Virus record (IMG/VR): IMGVR_UViG_3300017527_000123
Coordinates: 1 to 64,000 of that record
Length of the DNA stretch: 64,000 nt
Strand: one strand, 5' to 3'
From: a virus
Made by a program: the position numbers and the translations under genes. Below, one piece after another: positions 47,814 to 57,371 of this stretch. Each line of letters opens with the position of its first letter. The stretch's first letter is position 1. Under the pieces are notes generated by a model. The model was given only the letters and a program-made list of their open reading frames with translations, had not been told where the DNA came from and did not search any database.

Positions 47814-48749
47814 ATGGCTCTCACACTTTTAGAATCTGCCAAGATTGCATTGGGGCGGGATGAGATTGCAAAAGCAACGATCATGGAGCTTTATGCAAAA
47901 TCCAGCCAGATCCTTGATGCAACCCGTTGGGACAACATCTCTGGAAATGCCCTCAAGTTCAATCGTGAAAAATCACTTCCCAATGCTGGCTTCCGTGGTG
48001 TCAATGAAGGCTACACCGAAGGAACCGGTCAGGTTGATCCCATCATTGAATCACTGTGCATTGCAGGCGGTGATCTTGATGTGGACAAGTTCCTTGTTGA
48101 TACTGCTGGCAATGATCAGCGAACAATCCAAGAAGGTCTGAAGGTCAAAGCCCTGGCTGGTGCTATGACCAAACAGATTGTCAAAGGCTCTGTGCTGACC
48201 GATCCCAAAGGCTTTGATGGCCTTCAGGTTCGTTCGGTTGGTGATCAGTTGATTGCCGCTGGATCAACTGCCAGTGGTGATGCCCTGTCCCTCACCAGCC
48301 TGGATGAACTGATTGATCAGGTTGATGATGCAACTCATCTGATCATGAACAAGACCATGCGCCGGAGATTGATTGCGGCGGCAAGGAATCCTGCCATTGG
48401 CGGTGACATCCAGTTTGAGTTGAACAATTGGGGTGCAAGGATCACCTCCTTCAATGGCCTTCCCATCATCGTTGTTGAGAAGGATGAAACCTACACAGAG
48501 ATAATGCCCTTCACTGAGGCATGTCCTGGCGGCGGTTCCAACCTGGGAACCTCTGTCTACTGTGTGTCAATCACTGACGATGGTTTCACTGGCCTTCAGA
48601 ACGGTGAGATGGATGTTCGGGATCTTGGTGAACTGGAAGACAAGCCTGTTTACCGGACAAGGGTTGAATGGTATGTCACCATTGCCGCCATGAGGGAAAG
48701 ATCAATCAGCAGACTTTGGGGAATCAAGGATGCGGCTGTGACTGCCTAA
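47814..48749 (+). CDS. major capsid protein (HK97 fold)
   Basis: A 311-residue protein with the order of an HK97-type capsid: N-terminal arm (MALTLLESAKIALGRDEIAK), a middle with LMNKTMRR-like helix (HLIMNKTMRRRLIAAARN), a P-domain-like segment, and a C-terminal stretch ITSFNGLPIIVVEKDE then RVEWYVTIAAMRERSISRLW. It assembles the icosahedral shell. Strong GGAGG site. Confidence 0.8.
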   Translation: MALTLLESAKIALGRDEIAKATIMELYAKSSQILDATRWDNISGNALKFNREKSLPNAGFRGVNEGYTEGTGQVDPIIESLCIAGGDLDVDKFLVDTAGNDQRTIQEGLKVKALAGAMTKQIVKGSVLTDPKGFDGLQVRSVGDQLIAAGSTASGDALSLTSLDELIDQVDDATHLIMNKTMRRRLIAAARNPAIGGDIQFELNNWGARITSFNGLPIIVVEKDETYTEIMPFTEACPGGGSNLGTSVYCVSITDDGFTGLQNGEMDVRDLGELEDKPVYRTRVEWYVTIAAMRERSISRLWGIKDAAVTA

Positions 48750-48817
48750 TCTTTTTTCACCAAGTGAATGCAGTTGATTGATGACTCAAACCAAAGAGAC
48801 TTTCGGAGGGATTGAAT

Positions 48818-49270
48818 ATGTCTACCACAAAAGTTGAAAACAGAGGCAAGATTTTTGATGCTCTGTGTGAACTGAAAGATGCGGGTGCAATCACGGCATC
48901 TGCGGCAGGAACCGTTGGCGGATCTGCGGCTGTCTATGATGCGGATTCGGCTGAACTGCCTGACAATGCTTGTGCGGTGATTGATGTCTCCGCCTGTGAA
49001 GTTGATGACACCGATGAACTCTATCACATTGCTATTGAAGGTTCAGATGTTGAGGATTTTTCTGCAACTCTGACTGAACTGGCTGTGCTGGAAGTCGGTG
49101 CTGTCGCAACCTATCCAGGTGACATTGAGAACACCGTTGGCAGATACATTCTGCCTTTCAGCAACAACAAGGGCGGCGAGTGTTACAAATATCTGAGGGT
49201 GAATTGCACCATTGCTGGAACGGTGACTCCCGATGGTATCAACTACACTTGTTTCCTGTCCAAGATGTGA
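48818..49270 (+). CDS. head decoration-like protein
   Basis: A 150-residue protein from ATG 48818 (CGGAGGG upstream). It begins MSTTKVENRGKIFDALCELK and reads as an alternating beta-strand protein, directly after the capsid gene. This is where decoration/cement proteins usually occur; the function is by position only. Confidence 0.55.
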   Translation: MSTTKVENRGKIFDALCELKDAGAITASAAGTVGGSAAVYDADSAELPDNACAVIDVSACEVDDTDELYHIAIEGSDVEDFSATLTELAVLEVGAVATYPGDIENTVGRYILPFSNNKGGECYKYLRVNCTIAGTVTPDGINYTCFLSKM

Positions 49271-49282
49271 TGATTGTTCTTG

Positions 49283-49349
49283 GGAGAAAGGCAGACATTG
49301 GATGAAGAAAGGCTGGTGTCTGCCTCTCTCCTTCACCTAATCTTTTTTT
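49283..49349 (+). terminator. terminator after the capsid/decoration genes
   Basis: A 15-bp stem (one mismatch) between 49283-49297 and 49317-49331, then TTTTTTT at 49343-49349. It may limit transcription into the appendage genes, so that capsid is made in excess. Confidence 0.65.
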
Positions 49350-49369
49350 AATTGCAAGGAGAGAAAATC

Positions 49370-49747
49370 ATGGCTGTCACTCCCAAAAGAAATCCATTAG
49401 TGTCCATCATTGAGCCTGACGGAACAGAAATTCAAGTCCATCCAATTGATGCCATCGAGATAACCAGAAATGGCCTTGGCAAATACAAGAACATTGCCCA
49501 GGCTCCCGCAAAAGTTCAGGAAGAACTCCAACGAATTGAAAGGCAAGTTGCTTCCGCTGTCACTCCGGCAACTGCTTCCACTGATACACCTTCGGCTCCT
49601 CCCCAAGTGGCTCCTCCTGTAGAGGCTGACACTCAAGGAGAAGATTCACCTGATGGAAAAGGTGATGACTCCGAAGGTGAAGAAACTGCTCCTGCTCCAA
49701 AACTCAAACGAAAAGGGCAGGCAACGGCAGGAACCAAGGAAGGATAA
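49370..49747 (+). CDS. small hypothetical protein with P/T/A-rich tail
   Basis: A 125-residue protein from ATG 49370 (CAAGGAGAG upstream). The first 60 residues (KRNPLVSIIEPDGTEIQVHP) form a small fold; the rest is low-complexity Ala/Pro/Glu/Asp with a basic end. Unknown. Confidence 0.55.
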   Translation: MAVTPKRNPLVSIIEPDGTEIQVHPIDAIEITRNGLGKYKNIAQAPAKVQEELQRIERQVASAVTPATASTDTPSAPPQVAPPVEADTQGEDSPDGKGDDSEGEETAPAPKLKRKGQATAGTKEG

Positions 49748-49753
49748 TTTTTC

Positions 49754-50032
49754 ATGACTAATAAAGTGACTGCAATAATAGATGGGGCGGATCAATGGTC
49801 TGACACAATATCAATTCCAGCAGGCAACTTCAGCATGTCAGTGGCAGGCACATTCGTTGGAACTATAACTGTGCAAAGAACCTTTGACAGCGGTGTCACT
49901 TGGGGAGATGCAGGAACTTTCACAACCCCAGAAGAGAACACTGGCTTTGAAGGTGCTGGCGCAGATTATAGGATTGGAGCAAAGGCAGGAGAGTTCACTT
50001 CAGGTGAGGCAAAAGTTCTGCTCCTGATTTGA
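49754..50032 (+). CDS. small beta-sandwich protein
   Basis: A 92-residue beta-rich protein (VTAIIDGADQWSDTISIPAG, RTFDSGVTWGDAGTF, YRIGAKAGEFTSG) with the look of a small virion surface domain. Similar short units occur in fibre and BNR-type proteins. Function by context only. Confidence 0.55.
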   Translation: MTNKVTAIIDGADQWSDTISIPAGNFSMSVAGTFVGTITVQRTFDSGVTWGDAGTFTTPEENTGFEGAGADYRIGAKAGEFTSGEAKVLLLI

Positions 50033-50088
50033 TTTCAATTCTCTTCCTTCTGCTTTTAATTTAATTTTAACCAACGGAGGTGTTCCCG

Positions 50089-51585
50089 ATGGCAGGAAAT
50101 ATTTTCAATCCAGGCGGAGGAGTTTTTGGCGGCGGCGGTGGTGTGTCAACCTTCCTGGCTTTGTCAGATGTTGTTCCAACCGCATACACAGGACAGGCAG
50201 GCAATGCCGTTGTTGTCAATGGCGGTGAGTCTGGGTTGATCTTTGGATCTGGCCCAACCGCACCAAAGTTGGGAACCTGGGATGTCTCCGAAACCTATTC
50301 AGCCTTGGACATGGTGAACTATCAAGGTGTGATCTATAAGTGCATTCTTGGTTCCACTGGTGACATTCCTTCTTCCTCTCCAACCTATTGGGAAAGTTTT
50401 GGTGGAACTCCTGCGGGTGCTGATTCAAATATTCAATACAACAATGGTGGTGTGTTCGGTGGGGATGCTTTGCTCATCTGGGATGATGTAGCAAAGAAGA
50501 TGGGCATTGGAATATCTCCCACCGCAACTTTTCATGTTGCTGGCGCACAGGATGAAAATGCACAGATTGCCATCAAAGCCTTCACAGGGGATGTTGGTGA
50601 AAGCGGTGTTGTCAATATCATTCGGAGCCGTGGAACGGTTGCCTCTCCCGTTGCCCTCACTTCAGGAGACAGGATTGGTTTGCTTGCTTGGAGAGGTCAG
50701 GCGCAGGCTGGTGATGAACAGATGGCGGCATCCATTGAAGCCTTCACCTCTGAGGCTTGGGATGCTGACAACAATGGAACCTATCTTCTATATAAGATTT
50801 GCAAGGAAGGGGAAAATGCTCCTTCTCTTTATATGAAGGTTGATGAAAATTCCCAGATTGCCGTTGGTGATAGTTCAGCCATTGATCCTTCTTCTGCTTT
50901 TGATATTGCTGGCGTTGGTGGGTTGGCGGCTGTTCTCACATTGAAGAGGATGGATGCAACCACTTCCACAAATGAACCTCTTGGCACAATCCGATTCACA
51001 AGCACCGATGGCGGAGCAACATCCAATCCGCAAGTGGGTGCAACGATCACTTCCGAAGCCACAAGTGCTTGGTCATCTGGTGTCTGTCCTGCTCGAATTG
51101 AGTTCTCAACTGTTCCCGCTGGATCAGATGTCTTGTCAGTCAGAATGACAATCAAAGAAGATGGTGATGTCAATTTCACTGGCGGAATAAAATTGGGAAC
51201 CAGAGCCTCTTTGGTTGCCGGAAGTATGCAATGGACAGGTTCCAACTTCCAAGGATATGACGGAGCCTCATGGATTGATTTGGATCAATCAGGTGGTTCT
51301 TCATTCACTCCGATGATCAAGACAACAACCTACACAGCTTCAGCCGGTGATGAAGTCTATGCTTCAACTGCCGGAGGCATCTGGACACTCACTCTTCCAC
51401 TCACACCTTCCTTGGGTGACACTGTGAGAATTGTGAATTTGGACAACTCCTTTGAAACTTACAATCTAACCATCAACCGCAATGGAAGCAACATCATGGG
51501 AGTTGGGGAGAACATGACGGTCAACATCAATGCTTCCTTTTCACTGAAATATTCTGATGCAACCAACGGTTGGGTGATTTTTTAA
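50089..51585 (+). CDS. fibre-like protein
   Basis: A 498-residue protein from ATG 50089 (CGGAGG upstream), a GTG at 50080 being ignored. It opens with a Gly-rich NPGGGVFGGGGG segment and has a short carbohydrate-binding-like unit (GTWDVSETYSALDMVNYQGV then YWESF), mid-region domains with EASTSEAWDADNNGTYL-like turns, and a C-terminal beta unit ending in KYSDATNGWVIF as in tail-fibre tips. Probably receptor-binding, either tail or head fibre. Confidence 0.6.
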   Translation: MAGNIFNPGGGVFGGGGGVSTFLALSDVVPTAYTGQAGNAVVVNGGESGLIFGSGPTAPKLGTWDVSETYSALDMVNYQGVIYKCILGSTGDIPSSSPTYWESFGGTPAGADSNIQYNNGGVFGGDALLIWDDVAKKMGIGISPTATFHVAGAQDENAQIAIKAFTGDVGESGVVNIIRSRGTVASPVALTSGDRIGLLAWRGQAQAGDEQMAASIEAFTSEAWDADNNGTYLLYKICKEGENAPSLYMKVDENSQIAVGDSSAIDPSSAFDIAGVGGLAAVLTLKRMDATTSTNEPLGTIRFTSTDGGATSNPQVGATITSEATSAWSSGVCPARIEFSTVPAGSDVLSVRMTIKEDGDVNFTGGIKLGTRASLVAGSMQWTGSNFQGYDGASWIDLDQSGGSSFTPMIKTTTYTASAGDEVYASTAGGIWTLTLPLTPSLGDTVRIVNLDNSFETYNLTINRNGSNIMGVGENMTVNINASFSLKYSDATNGWVIF

Positions 51586-51594
51586 GGAGAAAAT

Positions 51595-53088
51595 ATGAGT
51601 ACACTACAACAACATATTGGGGCGGTTCCTGATGTTAGAACTTTGCACACAGCCATAGGTTCTGGTTCCAAAGGTGATTGGCTGTTCCTTGATTCCAACA
51701 CTGACAAGGTTGTTGGTGTCAGTGAGTTTGAATCACCCAATTGGTTCAGTGAATATCAGGACACACCCATGTATTCGGCTTGTTGCAAGTTGGATTCTAA
51801 CAGGGTGATGGTATTTTTTTATGTGACCAACATTGCTGATTATTTTCTCTTTGCCCGTGTTCTCAATATCAGTGGTGATAAAGTCAGTGCTGGTCAAGCC
51901 TATGTGATAGAGTTGACCAGGGCTTTGAGTTTGGATTGTTGTTTGATTGATACTAACAAAGTGGCCTTTGTTTATAGGGATCAAGGTGATTCGGATATTG
52001 GCAAGGCTATAATTTTGACTGCTTCCGGTGATATTATTTCTCATGGCGATCCGGTGGCATTCACAGCCAAAACAACCGCCCGATATGGTCATGATATAGA
52101 TGTTTGCAAACTCGACACCAATAAATTTTTGGTGTCATATTCAGACAGGACAACACCCTATCATGGATTTGTTGTGGCTGGCACGGTGTCTGGAACTGTT
52201 CCCACCTTTGGTTCTGAGGTGGATGTCAATTCTGGTGCGGCGGCTGAAGTCCTTCGGTGTTGTCCATTGGGAACGGACAAGGCTCTGACTGTTTTTCGTG
52301 ATCCAGGCACAAGCGGTTATCCAAGTGCGGTTGCTTTGACTGTCAGTGGAACCACAATCACACTTGGCACAAAGCAAACATGGGATTCTGTTTATGGAAC
52401 TTATTTTGGGCCGGTTCAAATATCAACTGATAAATTCTTCATAGCTTGGGGCAAAAATTATGCCGCCAATGGTTATGGCATTGTTGGAACTGCTTCTGGG
52501 ACTGTTCTTTCATTTGGAACTGAGCAACAATGGTATAGCGGAGCCATTGGCAATGAGCAACTGACTTCTTTTCTAATCGACACTGACAAAGTTGCTATTG
52601 TTGGGGAAGGCCCAACCAATGATCACAACATCACGGTTGGCACCATCTCTGGCACCGTGATGACTTTTGGTTCCGGTGCTTCCTTCCTGTATGAATCTGA
52701 CACAACGGTGACTCATGTTTGGGGATGTCCTTGTGGTGCTTCGAATAAAGTTTTGACGGTGTGGACAGAAGGCTCCGGCAACACTGGCAGAGGCACCACC
52801 CGCATAGGAAGTGTTTCTGGAACAACGGTGTCATTGGCTGATTATAGATACACAGGAATTGCCGCACAAGATTATACGGATGCCGGAACGGTTGAAGTCA
52901 TGCACAGTGGGGTTTTGTCTGGGATAAGCAAACCAGGAATGGACAGGTATTATTTGCCAAGCACAACAATGGATCTTGTTGTCCCTAGAATTTTACAACG
53001 GCTGGATCTAAATGCCATTTATCTTGGATATGATTCAATGCCAGGAACAAGGGTGTTGTTTTCAAGAGGCAGAATTTCAGAGGAGTGA
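51595..53088 (+). CDS. seven-repeat beta-propeller-like protein A
   Basis: A 497-residue protein made of seven repeats, each with a core like LDTNKVxxxYRD, then a variable loop and VSGTxxxxG: at SNRVMVFF, TNKVAFVY, TNKFLVSY, TDKALTVF, TDKFFIAW, TDKVAIVG and SNKVLTVW. Many blades start CC or VC. Seven such units suggest a seven-bladed propeller. N-terminus contains GSGSKGD as in its neighbour. Likely a virion adhesion or enzyme module. Confidence 0.65.
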   Translation: MSTLQQHIGAVPDVRTLHTAIGSGSKGDWLFLDSNTDKVVGVSEFESPNWFSEYQDTPMYSACCKLDSNRVMVFFYVTNIADYFLFARVLNISGDKVSAGQAYVIELTRALSLDCCLIDTNKVAFVYRDQGDSDIGKAIILTASGDIISHGDPVAFTAKTTARYGHDIDVCKLDTNKFLVSYSDRTTPYHGFVVAGTVSGTVPTFGSEVDVNSGAAAEVLRCCPLGTDKALTVFRDPGTSGYPSAVALTVSGTTITLGTKQTWDSVYGTYFGPVQISTDKFFIAWGKNYAANGYGIVGTASGTVLSFGTEQQWYSGAIGNEQLTSFLIDTDKVAIVGEGPTNDHNITVGTISGTVMTFGSGASFLYESDTTVTHVWGCPCGASNKVLTVWTEGSGNTGRGTTRIGSVSGTTVSLADYRYTGIAAQDYTDAGTVEVMHSGVLSGISKPGMDRYYLPSTTMDLVVPRILQRLDLNAIYLGYDSMPGTRVLFSRGRISEE

Positions 53089-53091
53089 ATT

Positions 53092-54546
53092 ATGCTTTTA
53101 TCCGATCAAATCAGAAGCGGTTCAAGGATTGCCAATTCAACGGCTGTGGGTTCCGGCTCCAAGGGTGATTTTGTTGCCATGAATCTTGGTGATGGCAAGG
53201 CAACCAAAATAATTATTGATGAGTTCATGAACACCTTCAATGATGCCAGCACCGATTTTATTGCCTGCTGTAAGATGGACACCAACAAATTTCTGGTGGT
53301 CTATAAAAACAATGGTGATACTTTTGGCTATGGCAGAATTGGGGTTGTGTCTGGTGCAACAATTCGTTGGGGAACAGCGGTTGCTTTTCATTCTGCCGCA
53401 GGCGGCGCACAATACTTGGCTTGCTGTTATGTCAGTGCTGACAAGGCTCTCATAGCCTTCAGCAAAGCATATACATATCCAGGGAATGTGATTGTTGCCT
53501 CTGCAAGTGGAGACACAGTTTCCTATGGCACAGCCGTTGAGTACAATTCCACAAACACAACTGAGGTTGATTGCTGTTTGATAGGAACTGACAAGGTTGC
53601 CGTTGCTTTCCGTGACACAACTGCTCACGGTGAGGTTTGTGTTTGTACTATATCAGGCACAACCATCACGGCTGGAACTCCGGTGACTATTGATTCCGGC
53701 AATGATGCTTTTGATTTGGGCATCTGTCCACTTGGCACGGACAAGCTGATGATTGTTTACCAAGAAAATGCAAGCACCGATGATGGCAAAACGGTTGTGG
53801 CAACGGTGTCAGGCACAGTTCCAACGGTTGGAACTCCGGTGACATTTCATTCTGACAAGTGCTTCACACCTCATGTTTGCCAACTTACAACGGACAAGGC
53901 TTTGGTCTTTGCTGATATTAAAACGAACAGCAAACAACGGTGTTCGGCTTGGGTTGTCAATGTCAGTGGGACGGTTCCCACATTTGCGAAGGAGCATGTT
54001 GTTCGCATTGCCAACAATCAGTACACAAAAGTTTTGGCATTATCCAGCACAAAAGTAATATTTGTTTACAGGGACAGCGGCCAGAATTTTTTTGGCATTG
54101 CTATTGGAGCAACTGTCAGTGGGAATGATATTGTCTTTGGAAAGCCCACCGTTTTCAATCACTATACCACAATGAATATTTGGCCTTGTGCAATTGATAC
54201 GGACAAAGCGGTTGTTTGTTGGGAAGATGATGGTGGTGATGATCATGGACAGTCTGGTGTGTTGAGCATTTCAGGCAATGACTTGACTTTGGGTGTCTTC
54301 CGGTTTGGTGGTTTGGCCGCTGATGATTTTACTGACACCAATCCGGTCAGTGTTGTTCTCAGTGGCATTGTTAAAAATATCAGCAGTATGACCTTCAACC
54401 ATGTCTACCTTCTTGAAGAGGGAGGCAACCGAATATCAGCACGGCAATCCCATGTCAGCTATACATTTGATGGATATGCAATTGGGAGTGATGTGGACAG
54501 TGATGCAAGAATGGTCACTGATAGTTTGCTGGCAACTGCTGATTAA
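53092..54546 (+). CDS. seven-repeat beta-propeller-like protein B
   Basis: A 484-residue paralogue of the preceding protein, four bases downstream. It also has seven DKxxVxY-type units (TNKFLVVY, ADKALIAF, TDKVAVAF, TDKLMIVY, TDKALVFA, STKVIFVY and TDKAVVCW) and the shared GSGSKGD near the N-terminus. The pair arose by duplication of a whole gene; the blade faces differ, which suggests different ligands. Confidence 0.65.
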   Translation: MLLSDQIRSGSRIANSTAVGSGSKGDFVAMNLGDGKATKIIIDEFMNTFNDASTDFIACCKMDTNKFLVVYKNNGDTFGYGRIGVVSGATIRWGTAVAFHSAAGGAQYLACCYVSADKALIAFSKAYTYPGNVIVASASGDTVSYGTAVEYNSTNTTEVDCCLIGTDKVAVAFRDTTAHGEVCVCTISGTTITAGTPVTIDSGNDAFDLGICPLGTDKLMIVYQENASTDDGKTVVATVSGTVPTVGTPVTFHSDKCFTPHVCQLTTDKALVFADIKTNSKQRCSAWVVNVSGTVPTFAKEHVVRIANNQYTKVLALSSTKVIFVYRDSGQNFFGIAIGATVSGNDIVFGKPTVFNHYTTMNIWPCAIDTDKAVVCWEDDGGDDHGQSGVLSISGNDLTLGVFRFGGLAADDFTDTNPVSVVLSGIVKNISSMTFNHVYLLEEGGNRISARQSHVSYTFDGYAIGSDVDSDARMVTDSLLATAD

Positions 54547-54575
54547 ATTTCCCAAGGAAGAAAGGGTGAAAAATT

Positions 54576-54938
54576 ATGGCGGGTTTATTTTCATACCCAG
54601 GATTTCTGGGAGATATAGTCAGGGGTGACACAAGGGATTTCATGATTGCCATCACACAGGATGGATCTGAGGTTGACATCACTGGTGGAAAATTTTATGT
54701 CACCATTGCCGCTGATCTTGATCCTGACACAACTCCTGAGTTGGAAATCCTGATTGATCCTCCCACAGATCCCACTCATGGAAAAACCAGTGGGACAATC
54801 TCTGACACTGAAACCTATGCCTTGGAAGCAAGTGTCTATTTCTATTCTGTTCGGTTCATCAATGCCGCAGGAGCCGCCTATGTTTTGGACATAGGGCAAA
54901 TCAATATCTATGACGGTGTTTCGAGCAGAATTTCATAG
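54576..54938 (+). CDS. baseplate-adaptor-like protein
   Basis: A 120-residue beta-rich protein (GDTRDFMIAITQDGSEVDIT, GGKFYVTIAADLD, then SVYFYSVRFINAAGAAYVLD). The order of strands resembles the N-terminal domain of phage baseplate upper proteins that attach receptor-binding proteins. No certain family. Confidence 0.5.
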   Translation: MAGLFSYPGFLGDIVRGDTRDFMIAITQDGSEVDITGGKFYVTIAADLDPDTTPELEILIDPPTDPTHGKTSGTISDTETYALEASVYFYSVRFINAAGAAYVLDIGQINIYDGVSSRIS

Positions 54939-54950
54939 GGGGTTTTTATT

Positions 54951-55445
54951 ATGGGCTGTGGATTAGAAGGTGACATTGATGTCAGGAATCTAAACATTGG
55001 AATCATTGACACCAATGTTTCAGGCGGTGTTGATGTTGATTCTTTGGAAATTGATTTCTCCGGTGATGCCTATGGCGGAACGATGACTGAAGCCGCCTTG
55101 GAATCTCAGATTGTCATTGATGCTTTGGAGATTCAGCTTGTTCAGGCGGTGGATTTCCAGCCAACTGTTTTGCCTTCTATCAGAACAACTCTCTTGACCA
55201 TCACCCAGGCAATTCCAACTGGTCAAGATTTTTATACAAACAGTGGGGGAACCTACTATGTCAAGGAAAGGGATGATGGTGACTTGAGAGATACTTCAAC
55301 AAAATTCTTGGAAGATGAATCAGTTCAGTTCTATCTTAACGGATCAAATCTTGTAAAGGGCGAGCATGTTATTTGGACAAGCCAATGGTCTTTTGTCTTC
55401 GGCTTTGCAGTTGATGTTGGTGACTTTCTAAAAATATTAACCTAA
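54951..55445 (+). CDS. fibre-associated protein with shared C-terminal module
   Basis: A 164-residue protein. Its C-terminal about 45 residues (VQFYLNGSNLVKGEHVIWTS then FGFAVDVGDFLKI) match the end of the gene at 55462 (VYLNGARALKGTEVTW, FSVKLDVGG). The N-terminal part is beta-rich. Probably part of one multi-protein appendage. Confidence 0.5.
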   Translation: MGCGLEGDIDVRNLNIGIIDTNVSGGVDVDSLEIDFSGDAYGGTMTEAALESQIVIDALEIQLVQAVDFQPTVLPSIRTTLLTITQAIPTGQDFYTNSGGTYYVKERDDGDLRDTSTKFLEDESVQFYLNGSNLVKGEHVIWTSQWSFVFGFAVDVGDFLKILT

Positions 55446-55461
55446 AAAAGGAGAATGAAAA

Positions 55462-56373
55462 ATGGCGTTGATCAATGAAAGGCATGTTATTGCTGACAGA
55501 GCCGGAGATGAAAAAGGCTTCGGGAACTTTGCAACCCTGATGGACTTCCTGAACAGGCGCAGAGTTCAAATTCAGAATTTTGTGGACACTGACATTGTGG
55601 TTTCTGCGGCTCAGTTCGTTTTGATCAATAGTGCCTTGGTGTCAGGCAACCTTGCGGTTGGAACTGCCACTGAGGAAACTGATGGTGGAACGATGGCGGC
55701 AGAACTGGTTGGTGCGGTTGGGACTGCGGCAACCACAAGCATTGCGGATTCCATTGGCAATGTTCTCAACCTTTGTGACATCCGTGATGCCACAACCCAT
55801 GATCCGATTTTGGATGGATCAAACCGGAAGGTCTTTGCTCTTTTCCAATCAGCCAATGGCGTTGCTGATGGAACGGCAATTGGTGCGGCGGCTTCAGAGA
55901 ACTGCCAGATTTCCTTTGTCATCGTTGATGCCACAGGTGCCTTTGCTCTGACCTCTGTGAACGGAACCATTGAACTGGCTTCTCCGAAGGTCTATGCAGA
56001 ACGGCATCTGCCAACGATCTACAAGGAAGGCATGTGGGTTGAGTCAGAAGTTCTTGATCCTTCAGCCATTGCTCCTCTGATCCGTTCCTATATTGTCACG
56101 GCGAAGTATGCCAAGGATGAGGTCATCACCGTTTCCACTGGTGCTGGTGGGGTTTCGGGAACGTCAACTCCTTCTGGAGACACAATCGCTTCCCTTGGTG
56201 CAAGTGCCGCCATCTTCAATGCCTCAACCACAACCCATGTCTATCTGAATGGGGCAAGGGCGTTGAAGGGAACTGAAGTCACTTGGTTGTCCACCACAAC
56301 TTTCAGCTTCAGCGTGAAGCTGGATGTTGGTGGGACTTCACCCGATTGGTTCCAGGTTGAGGTTGCGGCATAA
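55462..56373 (+). CDS. appendage protein sharing the LNGxxxLKGxxVTW module
   Basis: A 303-residue protein. Residues 1-200 form an Ala/Thr-rich domain (LINERHVIADRAGDEKGFGN then AELVGAVGTAATTSIADSIG); residues about 255-303 are the module shared with the preceding gene. The AAAAGGAG site is good. Virion surface component by context; no family recognised. Confidence 0.55.
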   Translation: MALINERHVIADRAGDEKGFGNFATLMDFLNRRRVQIQNFVDTDIVVSAAQFVLINSALVSGNLAVGTATEETDGGTMAAELVGAVGTAATTSIADSIGNVLNLCDIRDATTHDPILDGSNRKVFALFQSANGVADGTAIGAAASENCQISFVIVDATGAFALTSVNGTIELASPKVYAERHLPTIYKEGMWVESEVLDPSAIAPLIRSYIVTAKYAKDEVITVSTGAGGVSGTSTPSGDTIASLGASAAIFNASTTTHVYLNGARALKGTEVTWLSTTTFSFSVKLDVGGTSPDWFQVEVAA

Positions 56374-56733
56374 ATGATTTCACAACGCCAAGTCAATGAT
56401 CTGGTTGTGCCGGAAGTTTCTCTTGCTCAAGGGACAGGGAGAGAGGATGAAGTTCTCTTTGTCCTTGAGCGAGAAACAACCTACCGGTTCAGGACTTCCT
56501 TGGCTCTTGCTGTCAACGGCTATTCCATTCTTTCCACAGGAGTGAATGGTTTCAGCCGTTGGCAAGCAATCAGTGGCCGCTATGCCAAGTCATATAGAAA
56601 GCACAGGATTCCAACGGATGAATATGCAGAGGTGTTTTCTTCTGACAGGCTTTCGGTAAGAAATCAACCATTAAAAATTGAAGCAGGAGGTCGCCTTGTT
56701 CTGAGGGAAGATTCCTGTTTTTATGGCGGGTGA
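56374..56733 (+). CDS. hypothetical virion protein
   Basis: A 119-residue protein (MISQRQVNDLVVPEVSLAQG) starting one base after the previous stop. Ends in QPLKIEAGGRLVLREDSCFY. Beta-rich. No family. Confidence 0.5.
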   Translation: MISQRQVNDLVVPEVSLAQGTGREDEVLFVLERETTYRFRTSLALAVNGYSILSTGVNGFSRWQAISGRYAKSYRKHRIPTDEYAEVFSSDRLSVRNQPLKIEAGGRLVLREDSCFYGG

Positions 56734-56738
56734 TTTTT

Positions 56739-57371
56739 ATGACAATTCCAGCATCTATCTATATGAGGGTTGGAGATGAAACTCCGGCAAGTCCAGAAAC
56801 CAATCAACTTTTAGTTTTCTTTGATGATGCCGGAAAGATGTATATTTCTTTTGATGGTTCAACTGCTGAAGTCTATACCACAGAAGATCCTCCTTCTGGC
56901 GGTGGTTGGGCTGTCGGTGCAACTCCTCCTGTTTCACCTTCTGATGGTGATGGTTGGTACAACACAGGTGACAACATTCTTTATGTCTATGATGGATCAA
57001 GATCAAAGTGGCTTTCTTCAAGTGATGTTGTGGTCACACTGGCAAGGAATGGCCTGATCAATAATGGAACCTATGCCTATAGTGGATTGGTGAAAAATTC
57101 TAGTTGTGCGGGAGCAACTTTTCCAAGGGATGCCACTCTTTGCGGAATGTATATAAAGACAAGAAATGCAACGGCAACTTTTGCTTTTTCCTATGAAATA
57201 AATTTATCAAATGAATGGAGTGACACAATCAGTTCCGCAGGTGAATATTCTGATGATACATTGGACACTGATTTGGATGAAGGTGATCGGGCAAACATTT
57301 ATTTTTCGGGGTCTGACACACAGCGGGATGCAGTCTGTCATTTGGTTTTTCGTTGGAGGTACACACCATGA
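56739..57371 (+). CDS. virion beta-rich protein
   Basis: A 210-residue protein from ATG 56739. It has two parts: ASIYMRVGDETPASPETNQL with FDGSTAEVYTTEDPPSGGGW (short collagen-free linker) and a C-terminal beta domain (YSGLVKNSSCAGATFPRDAT). The DGDGWYNTGDNILYVYDGS segment is a common phage-fibre repeat unit. Likely fibre-associated. Confidence 0.5.
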   Translation: MTIPASIYMRVGDETPASPETNQLLVFFDDAGKMYISFDGSTAEVYTTEDPPSGGGWAVGATPPVSPSDGDGWYNTGDNILYVYDGSRSKWLSSSDVVVTLARNGLINNGTYAYSGLVKNSSCAGATFPRDATLCGMYIKTRNATATFAFSYEINLSNEWSDTISSAGEYSDDTLDTDLDEGDRANIYFSGSDTQRDAVCHLVFRWRYTP

